Shown here piece after piece: positions 50,571 to 59,922 of a stretch of 64,000 nt of DNA; the first letter of the stretch is position 1; the number at the start of each line of letters is the position of its first letter. Source of the DNA: Candidatus Limnocylindrales bacterium (lineage in GTDB: Bacteria > Moduliflexota > Moduliflexia > Moduliflexales > JAUQPW01); NCBI GenBank assembly GCA_035559535.1, contig DATMBG010000006.1:97369-161368 (forward strand). The letters are read 5' to 3'. The notes beneath the pieces were generated by a model. It did not search any database. It was not told where the DNA came from and saw nothing but the letters and a program-made list of their open reading frames with translations. The position numbers were made by a program, and so were the translations under genes.

Positions 50571-53560
50571 TAGATCCCTCCTTTGGAAATGGGATTCTGA
50601 GAGGATGGCGAATCGGGAACTTTATTTAACCAATCCTGGACTTTCTTTATCAAGTCGGCCTCCTGGACAGGTTTTATCAGATAATCGTTTCCTCCCGCCT
50701 GGAGGATTTTATCGCGGACTTCTTCGGTAACCTCGCTGATCATCCCGATAATGGGGGTTTCTTTAAACTCCTCCATTTCCCGAAGGGTTTTAATAGCCGT
50801 CTCACCTGCTACCAGGGGTAGCGTTAAATCCATCAGAATCAAATTTGGTTTAATTTTTGAAGCCTTACGAATTCCATCCTGTCCATCATCGGCTATAACC
50901 AGATCAAATCCTGCCTCCACAAGGGCTACTTTAACGAGATACTGAATCGATCTGTTATCCTCTACCAATAGAATTTTAGGACCATTTCGAGTTGTCGGCT
51001 TCAGCTCGAATTTTCCATAGAGGATCTTTGCTTTTTTTTCTCCTTCCAGGATGAAGCTCAATACATCGGGATCTATCCGGTCTTCGTGGGTTGGGATTTG
51101 AAAAGTAAAGGTGGATCCTTCCTTGAGTTCACTGTGGGCTCGTATCTCTCCGTCAAGCATCTGAACCAGCTTTTTGGATATGGCTAATCCCAGGCCGGTC
51201 CCTTGAAAACGGCGGACTGAAGCAGGATCCACCTGGCTAAACTCCTCGAAGATAATTTCCAGATTCTCCCTTGAAATTCCAATTCCAGTATCCGATACGG
51301 AAAACTGAATAAACGGTTTTGGAGGATCTTCCGGGGTAAGTGTTTTAACACTCAAGACAATTAAACCCTCCTTGGTAAATTTAATAGCATTACTCAGGAG
51401 GTTTAAAAGTACCCTTCTAACTTTTTCTTCATCGCTGTAAATCACCAAAGGGGTTCCTTCAGCCACTTCAACCAGGAATCGGAGTCCTTTCTTTTCGGCC
51501 TGGAGAGAAATAATTTCCACAACCTCATCGATCAGGCGATTGACGACAAAGGGTCGATAGTTAATTTTCATTTTACCGGCCTCTACTTTGGAAATATCCA
51601 GAAGATCGTTGATCATTTCCAGGAGGTCTTTGCCACTGTTATAAATAATCTTTACATACTCCCCCAATTCTGGTTTCAACTCTCCTGGGATTTTCCGTGC
51701 AAGGGCCTCGGACAGAGATAGGATAGAGTCGAGAGGGCTTCTCAGTTCGTGGGACAGATTGGCTAAAAAAGCAGCCTTTAATCGGTTGAATTCTTGCAAT
51801 TTTCTATTCATCTGTTCCAGCTGAAGATTTTTTTCCTCTAATTGTTTATTCATCCGTTCCAACTGAAGATTTTTTTCCTCCAGCTCTTCGGTTCTCTTCT
51901 TAACCATCAATTCCAGTCTGGAGTAAGACCCTTCGATTTCCTCTGCCATTCTCGAAAAGGTTTTTGTCAGTAAAGCCAACTCGGTAGGGGCCACAATATC
52001 TTCGGAGAAAATATTTCCCCGATTTCCTCCAAGGATGGGTCGGATACGCAGGTTCTCTGTGAATACCCGGGTTGCTTTTTCCAGTTTCCGGACAGGATAG
52101 GAAATGGCCCTGGAAAGGAAGATCCCGATAAGAACGGAAATTCCGGAAATCACAAGAATCCGTTGGGCCAGTTGCTTGTAGATATTCTGAATCTCCGGGT
52201 AAATCCCTGCTAAAGATTGTTCGATGAGAACTTTCCATCCTAAGGGATCAATAACCTGGAAACCCACCAGGCGAATAGTGGATTCGGGTGAGGTCCTCTT
52301 TTCGAGATCCTCTCGATAGTACTGGGAGATTCCAGAATCCCCCGTAAAGATTTGGGCAAGAGGTTTCGTTTTGCTGAGGTCTTCAAGGGTTCGATAACGT
52401 TTTGGATCATTGGAGCTTATCACTTGATTATGCTCATCAATTACCAGGATCTCTCGTTCTTTGTCGGTCTTGAATGGATCAATTAAATCGGTAATAACCC
52501 TTAAATTCAAAAACCCTCCGATAACGGCTTTTATCTCTCCCCTATCATCCAAAATGGGATGAGCCAGAACCATCATGGGTTCGGATCCCCTCATAAAAAA
52601 AGCTTCGGAAACCATGGAGGTTTTTTTCTGGATCAGTTTTTTGTGATATTCTTGATCGTTAAAATGAATCTCTTGTAAAATACCCGGTGAGGGATCCATC
52701 GTTTGAATGCGTCCGGAACCATCGGCTAAGTAAAAGGCAGAAAATCCTTCGGATTCTTTATAAAAAGAGGTAATCAGCGTTCTTAGCTCTCCAGAGGGTT
52801 GAAAATCCCTTCGAGCCTCCAATTGCCTGACCAGGGTCTGAAATCTTTCTGTGTGAAATTTCACATACCCACCAATACCTGCACTGAGAGAATGGGAGAG
52901 CTCTCTAAGATTATTTTTTCTTTCTTCTAATTCCTTCTTAATTTGGGAACGGCTATTGACAAGGCTGATAATGACCACCGGAGTAACGGCGATAAGTATA
53001 AACGCAACCAACAGATAAGACTGGAGACTCTCACTTCGACGTCTCTCTGATTCTGATAGAAAACGGTTTATCGGAGGAACCAGCAAGAGAAGTAACTGAG
53101 CTATTGCAATGTTAAGGAAGCCATTCCATATTAACCCAATCCCCAGGGTACTTGCATAGGTCTTTGAATAATTCAGCCAAAGCGTATCTGTCCAGTATAG
53201 CAAAGGAGACCCTATAAGGACCCAGTAGAAAGTATCTACCAGAACAGGAAATCTTTCCCTTATCAAACTCCCTAGGATGAGGGCCTCCAAACCATAAAGG
53301 AGATAGAGTAGAATTCCATGAAGGGAACCCCATAGAAACAAAATATAACTTGAAGCTATCATAGCCGTCAAAGTCCCCCACTGGGGTCCAAGGGTCAGGG
53401 TAATGATTAAGGTAGGAATACTTCCGAAGAGAATCCAGACTTTATAAAACAGCTCGATAGGAAAGATATTTAACAGAAAACCGATCGTTCCTGCCAGAAA
53501 GGTAATCCTTGCTTTACGTGGGATCTGGTTTTTCACTTCTTTTAAAATCAACGGAATCAT
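50570..53560 (-). CDS. Hybrid sensor histidine kinase with multi-helix membrane domain
   Basis: 996 residues. Six or so N-terminal membrane helices (15-170) of MASE type, a seventh helix (180-202), a periplasmic Cache-like sensor (205-450), an eighth helix (465-485), HAMP (485-555), a coiled coil with the repeated text EEKNLQLERMNKQL, the HisKA domain with H604 in LSHELRSPL, the HATPase domain (NLLSNAIKF, SDTGIGI, GTGLGLAI) and a C-terminal receiver (ILLVEDNRS, phosphoacceptor in LILMDLTLP). The signal is unknown. The downstream gene encodes its probable output regulator. Confidence 0.93.
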   Translation of the reverse strand: MIPLILKEVKNQIPRKARITFLAGTIGFLLNIFPIELFYKVWILFGSIPTLIITLTLGPQWGTLTAMIASSYILFLWGSLHGILLYLLYGLEALILGSLIRERFPVLVDTFYWVLIGSPLLYWTDTLWLNYSKTYASTLGIGLIWNGFLNIAIAQLLLLLVPPINRFLSESERRRSESLQSYLLVAFILIAVTPVVIISLVNSRSQIKKELEERKNNLRELSHSLSAGIGGYVKFHTERFQTLVRQLEARRDFQPSGELRTLITSFYKESEGFSAFYLADGSGRIQTMDPSPGILQEIHFNDQEYHKKLIQKKTSMVSEAFFMRGSEPMMVLAHPILDDRGEIKAVIGGFLNLRVITDLIDPFKTDKEREILVIDEHNQVISSNDPKRYRTLEDLSKTKPLAQIFTGDSGISQYYREDLEKRTSPESTIRLVGFQVIDPLGWKVLIEQSLAGIYPEIQNIYKQLAQRILVISGISVLIGIFLSRAISYPVRKLEKATRVFTENLRIRPILGGNRGNIFSEDIVAPTELALLTKTFSRMAEEIEGSYSRLELMVKKRTEELEEKNLQLERMNKQLEEKNLQLEQMNRKLQEFNRLKAAFLANLSHELRSPLDSILSLSEALARKIPGELKPELGEYVKIIYNSGKDLLEMINDLLDISKVEAGKMKINYRPFVVNRLIDEVVEIISLQAEKKGLRFLVEVAEGTPLVIYSDEEKVRRVLLNLLSNAIKFTKEGLIVLSVKTLTPEDPPKPFIQFSVSDTGIGISRENLEIIFEEFSQVDPASVRRFQGTGLGLAISKKLVQMLDGEIRAHSELKEGSTFTFQIPTHEDRIDPDVLSFILEGEKKAKILYGKFELKPTTRNGPKILLVEDNRSIQYLVKVALVEAGFDLVIADDGQDGIRKASKIKPNLILMDLTLPLVAGETAIKTLREMEEFKETPIIGMISEVTEEVRDKILQAGGNDYLIKPVQEADLIKKVQDWLNKVPDSPSSQNPISKGGI

Positions 53561-53578
53561 AGGAAATTAAATAACTTG

Positions 53579-53603
53579 TAGAGGGGTTTTAACAAACCCT
53601 CTA
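53579..53603 (-). promoter_or_regulatory. Leader hairpin of the hybrid kinase gene
   Basis: TAGAGGG (53579-53585) pairs with CCCTCTA (53597-53603), with an 11-nt loop, 19 nt ahead of the start codon. Confidence 0.4.
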
Positions 53604-53627
53604 GTCGGTAACTTCTTACATCCTCTC

Positions 53628-53656
53628 AGCTTACCCAGGACTTATTCCATTGTCAA
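53628..53656 (-). promoter_or_regulatory. Possible promoter of the hybrid kinase gene
   Basis: On the minus strand TTGACA (53656-53651), 17 bp spacer and TAAGCT (53633-53628). Strong -35 but weak -10. Confidence 0.35.
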
Positions 53657-54098
53657 GGAGGTAAATTATCCTTCCCTCTTTCCGTGGAATTTTATTTTTG
53701 AAGATTCAGCAATAACCATGCCAGTAACGTGAAATAACCCCTCCCCTTCCCATTTCTAGAAGGTAGAGAGCTACCCCTATCTGAGAAGTTGACCTGAAAG
53801 AACACTTTTCCGACTCCCTTTGTTTCAAGAGGAAGGTAAAAAACAACCCTCTTTTCGGAGTCGAACATAGGGCAAAAACTTATTTATCGGTCTGGAATTT
53901 CTCCGGCTGTGGTAGAGAAGTACCCTGTTAAGGGGGAACTTCAAATCCAGTTTGGATAAATTCCTTGAAGTTTCTATAAATCTTAGGGATATTAATTATG
54001 GCAAAATTTATGCACCGACCGGGAAAGAAATAGATTTGTTTTACAAAGCAAAAACCTTAGAGAAATTGGTTTTAGAATCATCTAAAAAGGAGGCTTTT
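53657..54098. other. Gap upstream of the 54099 gene
   Basis: About 440 bp. An in-frame extension of the downstream gene reaches back to 53952 but lacks family likeness. No repeat family member or promoter consensus recognised. Confidence 0.4.
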
Positions 54099-54509
54099 AT
54101 GGCAACGAATTACAATCCACAGGGCCCAGAAAAAGAGAATACAAACCCGGCAGGGTCTACGGGGGAAGCCGGAAATAAGCAGGGTAGCTATATAAAAAAG
54201 GCTCAGGAAACCATGGAAGAAATTAAAGAGCGCGTGGGGGAGCAAGTGGCTACCGTGAAAGATCAGGTCGAAGAACAGATGGTCAAAATAAAGGACCGGG
54301 TTGAAGAAACCTATGAAGCCGGAAAAGTCAAAGTGGGGGAAATGGTGGAGGGGGTTAAAAAGAACCTCCCTGAGATACGAGACTGGAGTCTTGAAAAAAT
54401 TTACAATGATTCCATTGCCTACGTAAAAGCTAACCCCGATAAAGGCTTGCTCATTTCCTTGGTGGCCGGCTTTGTCTTAGGCTTGATTTTCAGACGTAAG
54501 CAGACGTAA
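54099..54509 (+). CDS. YqjD/DUF883-like membrane-anchored protein
   Basis: 136 residues from the ATG at 54099, preceded by AAAAAGGAGG. A polar N-terminus leads into a long charged amphipathic helix (about 28-95) rich in the pattern VKDQVEEQMVKIKDRVEE, then DWSLEKIYNDSIAYVKANPDKGLLISLVAGFVLGLIFRRKQT. The ANPDKGLL-GxVxGxxLG-RR end is the DUF883/YqjD hallmark: a Gly-rich anchor in the inner membrane. The frame open from 53952 adds unrelated residues and is rejected. It pairs with the next gene. Confidence 0.8.
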   Translation: MATNYNPQGPEKENTNPAGSTGEAGNKQGSYIKKAQETMEEIKERVGEQVATVKDQVEEQMVKIKDRVEETYEAGKVKVGEMVEGVKKNLPEIRDWSLEKIYNDSIAYVKANPDKGLLISLVAGFVLGLIFRRKQT

Positions 54510-54563
54510 AAAAATAATTCGTTTTCAGGGATAGAAGAAAACGGCTCACAAACTAACCGATCT

Positions 54564-54644
54564 TTCCTGGTGCTATCTTCATAGACCGCAGGGGAGAATC
54601 AATTCCTGACTAACCATCTGGCGTTTTGAAGAGAGCACCAGGAA
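54564..54644 (+). promoter_or_regulatory. Long stem just upstream of the Shine-Dalgarno of the 54664 gene
   Basis: TTCCTGGTGCT (54564-54574) pairs perfectly with AGCACCAGGAA (54634-54644), and after one mismatch TCTTC (54576-54580) pairs with GAAGA (54628-54632). The Shine-Dalgarno GGAGGGAGG follows at once. Likely mRNA structure. Confidence 0.55.
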
Positions 54645-54663
54645 GCCGGAGGGAGGTATAAGA

Positions 54664-55092
54664 ATGGACGAAAAAGACTATCGAACCGATACGGAAGTTT
54701 TGAAAGCGAGTTTAAAACAATCTATCGAAGACACTAAAGAAAATATTTCCCACACTGTGGAAGCCATAGCCAGTGAAGTTAAAGAAAGTCTGGATTGGCG
54801 ATCTTGGGTACGTAAATATCCCGTGGGATTTGCCCTGGGAGCCATGGCCGTGGGCTACTGGATTGGGAAAGAATTTACCCCTTCAGCTCCGGCACATCTT
54901 TCCTCAGAAGCCAAAAAGGATATCAACCAAATTCCCAATATTGTGGGAAGTATTCTGGCCGGTCTTCTGATAAAGAAAGCAACGGAATTTATCGAAGGAT
55001 TAAGTACTTCCACACCTTCTGACCGGGAACAAACTGCTACCTTCTCCAGGCAGTCGACCGACAACACTCCATCGACCGGAAAGACGCTTTAA
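54664..55092 (+). CDS. Membrane-anchored protein, paralogue of the 6091 gene
   Basis: 142 residues. An N-terminal helix (LKASLKQSIEDTKENISHTVEAIASEVKES) is followed by DWRSWVRKYPVGFALGAMAVGYWIGKEF, closely like DWREWVRTYPVKAVIGAVFIGFWLGRKF at 6091-6330. A Ser/Pro linker, a second hydrophobic stretch (PNIVGSILAGLLIKKA) and a Ser/Thr-rich tail follow. Second of two consecutive small envelope genes. Function unknown. Confidence 0.75.
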   Translation: MDEKDYRTDTEVLKASLKQSIEDTKENISHTVEAIASEVKESLDWRSWVRKYPVGFALGAMAVGYWIGKEFTPSAPAHLSSEAKKDINQIPNIVGSILAGLLIKKATEFIEGLSTSTPSDREQTATFSRQSTDNTPSTGKTL

Positions 55093-55299
55093 TTTTTTAT
55101 ATTCTCTCTGGCTACTGCATAGTATGGAGAGGATTTTTATTTTCTTCTTCTGACTTTTTATCTTGATGTATAAGGGAAGAATCTTTCCAGGGGTTTTGTC
55201 GAAAAACAGGTATTTAGCGAAGGGTAAAGTAGAAAATAGCAAATGGTGGCCTGGGTCTATTTGATCTAAAAAGGTAGTTCAGGAGGAAAAAAGAATTCT

Positions 55300-56349
55300 A
55301 TGTCTGGAGAGAAAAAGACTTTTTCTGAAGCTTCTGGAGAAAACTGGTCCGAAGAGCGAGAAAAATTATTACAGAGGAAGATTAGTGAGTTGGGACTAAA
55401 ACTGGAAGGGACCCGTTTAGAAAAACTTGTGGAGTGTTTATATCAGGAACTGGAAGTAGCAGGCATTCGATTTAAACCAAAAGTTTATCTTTCTGAAGAA
55501 TGGGGCTGCCCTGAAGGAATTCCAGTCATTGGTATTCCCTTTTACCTGGCCGATGAAAAACTCTCTCGAATTGCAGATGAAATCCTGGAAGGCATTGAGG
55601 GGGAGACCGATGAAGAGATTTTAAGTTATTTACGCCATGAAGCCGGACATGCCTTCAATTATGCATATAAATTATACGAGACCGAAGAGTGGCATGAACT
55701 TTTCGGTCCTTATTCCCGCCCTTATCGCGAGGATTACCAACCCAATCCCTTCTCCCGTAACTTCGTTCGTCATCTCCCCGGTTGGTATGCACAAAAACAT
55801 CCCGATGAGGATTTTGCCGAAACCTTTGCCGTTTGGCTTACCCCAGACTCTAATTGGCGAGAATTCTACAAAGACTGGGGATGCTATAAAAAGCTTTTGT
55901 ATGTGGATAGGATAGTCCAAAAGCTAGGCCAGACCGAACCGTTGGTTACAGCGGATAAATACGATATTACCAAGGAAGATTTAAATTACTCCATTGCCGA
56001 TCATTACAAAATGTTCCTTTCGGAGACAGTTGAAGTACCGGCCTATTTCGATGGGGACTTGAAAGATATTTTCGAGAGGAAAGTGCCCCAGAACGCTAAA
56101 GACGAATGGCAGTCGGCCCATCAATTTTTAACCAGGTATCGCCGCCAAATCGTTGGCAATATCACCTATTGGACAGGGCTCAATGAAACGGTGGTACGGT
56201 CTCTCATTAATCACTTTATCGATCGCTGTAAACTTTTGGGACTCTGGGTTAAGCTAAGTAAGAGTTCTGAGGTTTTGATGGAAATAACCGCTTATGCGAC
56301 TACCCTTTGTATGAATAAGTTGTACAAAGGTGATTTTATTATTAAGTAA
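55300..56349 (+). CDS. Putative zinc-binding metallopeptidase
   Basis: 349 residues, no signal peptide. The gluzincin-type motif HEAGH (H113, E114, H117) lies in LSYLRHEAGHAFNYAYKLYETEEW, and the third ligand is probably a Glu in HPDEDFAETFAVWLTP (about 165-180). This resembles the 'putative zinc-binding metallopeptidase' group (PF15890-like). Excellent Shine-Dalgarno (AGGAGG). 44 bp before an ATP-grasp ligase gene; the pair is likely one operon in which one enzyme makes and the other cuts an amide bond. The product is unknown. Confidence 0.75.
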   Translation: MSGEKKTFSEASGENWSEEREKLLQRKISELGLKLEGTRLEKLVECLYQELEVAGIRFKPKVYLSEEWGCPEGIPVIGIPFYLADEKLSRIADEILEGIEGETDEEILSYLRHEAGHAFNYAYKLYETEEWHELFGPYSRPYREDYQPNPFSRNFVRHLPGWYAQKHPDEDFAETFAVWLTPDSNWREFYKDWGCYKKLLYVDRIVQKLGQTEPLVTADKYDITKEDLNYSIADHYKMFLSETVEVPAYFDGDLKDIFERKVPQNAKDEWQSAHQFLTRYRRQIVGNITYWTGLNETVVRSLINHFIDRCKLLGLWVKLSKSSEVLMEITAYATTLCMNKLYKGDFIIK

Positions 56350-56393
56350 TTTCCTTTAACCTTATCGAGGGAATTATCAAAGGAGACCTCAAC

Positions 56394-57542
56394 ATGGAAA
56401 AACTAAAAATTACTATTCTTTACGATGCCATCGAAGACAAAGAAAAGGCAGAAGCTGAAGAGAAAGGTGAAAAGTTACCCTTGGTTTATGAACAGGTTGC
56501 ACAGGTACTCACCAAACGCGGACATGAAGTTAATCTTTTGGCTGCTGGGCCTAAAATCAGAAACTTAGTTTCTCAGATAGACAAGGATGATAGTGATATT
56601 ATCTTTAACCTATGTGAGTCTCTGGGAGGGATCAGCCAACATGAACAAAATGTAGCCTCCTTACTGGAGTTACTGGACAAAAAATTTACAGGCTCCAGCT
56701 CTATAGGTTTAGCCCTTGCACAAGATAAAGCCTTGGCCAAAAAGTTATTTAGTTTCCATGGAATTAAGTATCCAAAATTTTCGGTGATCGATGAAGGTCA
56801 GGTAGATTGGTCAGACGATTTGGAATTTCCACTTTTTATCAAGCCACTTAATCAAGACGCTTCCATTGGGATCGATGATAGAGCGATCGTTCATAATGTC
56901 AAAGAGTTAATGGAACGAATTTCCTATATTCAAACCGAGTTTAAAACACCAGCTTTGATCGAAGAATTTATTGAAGGGCGTGAAATTTATGTTGGGATAT
57001 TGGGTAATGAAAAACCGGAAGCCTTACCGATTGTAGAATGGGATTTTTCCAGGGTCCCGGATGGGGTACCCAAGATTGCTTCGGCGGAGGCGAAATGGGA
57101 TGAGGACTCAGAAGCCTATAAAGATGCTCCCTCTATTTTTCCGGAAGATATTCCCGAGCCGGTGTATAAGAAGATTCAAGAAACGGCTATTACCGCCTTT
57201 AAGGCACTTAAATTGCGGGATTATGGTCGGGTGGATATGCGCTTAAGACAAATTAAACCCTCCCGATCCAAATCCAAAAGTGAATCGAATCCGGAGACAG
57301 ACGGAAAAACGGCAGAGAAATCCCCTTCGGCAAAACCCACTAAAGCTGAAGAAAAGGAAGGTAAAAAATCGGCTCAGTACCAGGAAGAGGTAGAGGATTG
57401 GGAATTTTATATCATCGAGGTTAATCCCAATCCTCACCTTGCCAGAAATAGTGAACTTGCCCTGGCTGCTAGAAAGCATGGACTGACTTATCCCAATTTA
57501 ATCGAAAAAATCATTGAACTGGCTCTGGCTCGAAGTAAGTAG
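56394..57542 (+). CDS. D-Ala-D-Ala-ligase-like ATP-grasp enzyme with internal insertion
   Basis: 382 residues. N-terminal Rossmann-type part (ITILYDAIEDKEKAEAEEKG, FNLCESLGG) and ATP-grasp motifs: KLFSFHGIKYPKFSV, LFIKPLNQDASIGI, ALIEEFIEGREIYVGI, LPIVEWDF, and RDYGRVDMRLR with FYIIEVNPNPHLA carrying the metal-binding Glu and Asn. Between the last two, about 48 residues of low-complexity Ser/Lys/Glu sequence (287-335) are inserted into the catalytic domain. Cytosolic amide-ligase expected. A housekeeping ddl role is doubtful, since the neighbour is a peptidase and not a mur gene. Confidence 0.85.
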   Translation: MEKLKITILYDAIEDKEKAEAEEKGEKLPLVYEQVAQVLTKRGHEVNLLAAGPKIRNLVSQIDKDDSDIIFNLCESLGGISQHEQNVASLLELLDKKFTGSSSIGLALAQDKALAKKLFSFHGIKYPKFSVIDEGQVDWSDDLEFPLFIKPLNQDASIGIDDRAIVHNVKELMERISYIQTEFKTPALIEEFIEGREIYVGILGNEKPEALPIVEWDFSRVPDGVPKIASAEAKWDEDSEAYKDAPSIFPEDIPEPVYKKIQETAITAFKALKLRDYGRVDMRLRQIKPSRSKSKSESNPETDGKTAEKSPSAKPTKAEEKEGKKSAQYQEEVEDWEFYIIEVNPNPHLARNSELALAARKHGLTYPNLIEKIIELALARSK

Positions 57543-57653
57543 TATTTTGTTTTGCTTAATTTTTAAGCGACCCTCACCTCCGGCCCCTCTCCCACGCCGT
57601 GGGAGAGGGGCCGGAGGTGAGGGGGAATCTCACAGGCATTAACTTTACAAACT
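57543..57653 (+). repeat. MITE-like palindromic repeat, copy D
   Basis: TTTTGTTTTGCTTAATTTTTAAGCG then a perfect 25-bp inverted repeat (57571-57595 with 57599-57623, loop GCC) and the right end CATTAACTTTACAA shared with copy B. Between the ATP-grasp gene and glgX. Confidence 0.8.
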
Positions 57654-57685
57654 AGTAGAAAGGAGAAGACTCCTAAGGTAAGAAG

Positions 57686-59857
57686 ATGAATGAAAAAAAA
57701 GTAGCGAAAACTCAGGAGACTTATCGTACTATCCAGCAATGGCCGGGGAATCCGTACCCCCTGGGAGCAACCTGGGATGGAGCTGGGGTCAACTTTGCAC
57801 TCTTTTCAGAGAATGCGACCGGGGTCGAATTATGCCTGTTTGATACCCAGGATGCGAAGCAAGAGGTGGCGCGAATCCCAATGAAGGAGCAGACAGACCA
57901 GGTCTGGCATGTTTATCTGCCTGAAGCACGACCAGGACAGCTCTACGGTTATAGGGTCTATGGCCCCTACGAACCTAAACAGGGGCATCGGTTCAATCCT
58001 TCTAAACTCCTGCTGGATCCATATGCCAAAGCCATTGCCGGGACCATTCAGTGGAGTGATGCTCTATTTGGCTATACTATCGGACATCCCGATGCTGACC
58101 TTTCTAAGGATGAACGTGATAGTGCTGGGGGAGTGCCCAAGTGTGTTGTGATAGATCCGGCCTTTAGTTGGGGCCATGATGTACCTCTCCGAATTCCCTG
58201 GCATAAAACGGTTATCTATGAAATGCATGTAAAGGGGTTTACAGCCAGACATCCCGATGTACCCGAAGAGTTGCGAGGAACCTATGCAGGTTTAACCTGT
58301 CCGGCTGTGATCGACTACTTGTGTGCCTTAGGAATTACCGCCGTGGAATTGATGCCGGTCCATCAATTTGTAGCAGAGAAGCATCTGGTGGATCGCGGAC
58401 TGACAAACTATTGGGGATATAATTCAATCGGTTTCTTTGCACCGGATGCACGGTATTCCAGTAGTGGGGTCTTGGGCCAGCAGGTAACGGAGTTTAAAAC
58501 CATGATTAAAACCTTTCACCGGGCAGGAATTGAGGTAATTCTGGATGTAGTCTATAATCATACTGGAGAGGGCAACCACCTGGGACCTACGCTCTGCTTT
58601 CGAGGAATCGATAATGCCGCTTATTATAACCTGGTAGTCCAGGATCGGCGCTACTATATGGATTATACCGGTACGGGTAATACCTTTAATATGAATCATC
58701 CCCGTGTGCTCCAGCTCATCATGGATAGCTTACGTTACTGGGTGCTTGAAATGCATGTGGATGGATTCCGGTTTGATTTGGCCTCCACATTGGCCCGGGA
58801 ACTTTATGAGGTCAATCGGCTGGCCTCTTTCTTCGATATTATCCATCAAGACCCTGTGTTATCCCAGGTAAAACTCATTGCCGAACCCTGGGATCTGAGT
58901 GAAGGTGGTTATCAGGTTGGAAACTTTCCGGTCCTCTGGGCAGAATGGAACGGTAAATATCGGGATAATGTTCGACGTTATTGGAAGGGAGATAGTGGAC
59001 AAATTAATGAGCTGGCCTATCGGTTAACAGGAAGTAGTGACCTCTACGAGCGAAGCGGACGGCGACCCTATGCAAGCATTAATTTCGTAACAGCCCATGA
59101 TGGATTTACCCTGCGGGATCTGGTCAGTTACAACGAAAAGCATAATGAGGCCAATGGAGAAGACAACCGGGATGGAGTCAATGATAACTTGAGCTGGAAT
59201 TGCGGAGTGGAAGGACCTACCGATGACCCTTCTATCCTCACCTTACGGGCACGCCAGCAGCGTAACCTCGTGGCAACCCTGTTTTTATCTCAAGGGGTAC
59301 CGATGCTTCTGGCAGGGGATGAAATAGGACATACGCAGCAAGGAAACAATAACCCCTACTGCCAGGATAATGAAATTACCTGGTTAAATTGGGACCTCGA
59401 CGAACCCCGACAGAAGTTGTTGGACTTTACCCGCTTTGTCATCCAACTGTCTCAACAACAACCGGTTTTACAACGTCAAAAATTTTTCCAAGGACGAGAA
59501 ATCCGTGGCTCTGAAATTAAAGACTTGACCTGGTTCAGGCCTGATGGTAAGGAAATGACCCACGAGGATTGGAACAATCCTGAAGCTCGCTGCCTTGGAC
59601 TCCGTCTGGCCGGTGACGCTATAGATGAGGTAGATCCTCGGGGGCATCCCATCGTAGGAGATACCTTACTGATTCTCCTGAATGCCCACTACGAACCGGT
59701 TCCCTTTGTATTACCTGACCACGAGAAGGTACGCTGGAAACTCCTCCTTGATACCCGAGAAGAGACCGGAAGACGACCCGATACGGAGATCCCAGGGGGA
59801 GAAACTTATCAGCTAGAAGCACGTTCTTTGGCATTATTCCGTCTGATACGCGACTAG
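57686..59857 (+). CDS. glgX: Glycogen debranching enzyme GlgX
   Basis: GH13 isoamylase-type enzyme that removes alpha-1,6 branches from glycogen. 723 residues: an N-terminal CBM48 ([33 protein letters not shown]), then the barrel with [16 protein letters not shown], nucleophile Asp in [11 protein letters not shown], acid/base Glu in [16 protein letters not shown] and Asp in [13 protein letters not shown]. Normal length. It complements malQ and treS-maltokinase. Start ATG at 57686 with a weak Shine-Dalgarno further upstream. Confidence 0.96.
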   Translation: MNEKKVAKTQETYRTIQQWPGNPYPLGATWDGAGVNFALFSENATGVELCLFDTQDAKQEVARIPMKEQTDQVWHVYLPEARPGQLYGYRVYGPYEPKQGHRFNPSKLLLDPYAKAIAGTIQWSDALFGYTIGHPDADLSKDERDSAGGVPKCVVIDPAFSWGHDVPLRIPWHKTVIYEMHVKGFTARHPDVPEELRGTYAGLTCPAVIDYLCALGITAVELMPVHQFVAEKHLVDRGLTNYWGYNSIGFFAPDARYSSSGVLGQQVTEFKTMIKTFHRAGIEVILDVVYNHTGEGNHLGPTLCFRGIDNAAYYNLVVQDRRYYMDYTGTGNTFNMNHPRVLQLIMDSLRYWVLEMHVDGFRFDLASTLARELYEVNRLASFFDIIHQDPVLSQVKLIAEPWDLSEGGYQVGNFPVLWAEWNGKYRDNVRRYWKGDSGQINELAYRLTGSSDLYERSGRRPYASINFVTAHDGFTLRDLVSYNEKHNEANGEDNRDGVNDNLSWNCGVEGPTDDPSILTLRARQQRNLVATLFLSQGVPMLLAGDEIGHTQQGNNNPYCQDNEITWLNWDLDEPRQKLLDFTRFVIQLSQQQPVLQRQKFFQGREIRGSEIKDLTWFRPDGKEMTHEDWNNPEARCLGLRLAGDAIDEVDPRGHPIVGDTLLILLNAHYEPVPFVLPDHEKVRWKLLLDTREETGRRPDTEIPGGETYQLEARSLALFRLIRD

Positions 59858-59922
59858 CTTGTCTATATAGCTGCAAGGATCTCAAAGATCCCCCTAATTC
59901 AGTTTTCTTTAACCTCAATTTA

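Noticed and set aside
53952-54098. Upstream extension of the YqjD-like gene
   Set aside because: The added 49 residues have no family likeness, and a strong Shine-Dalgarno lies at the internal ATG.
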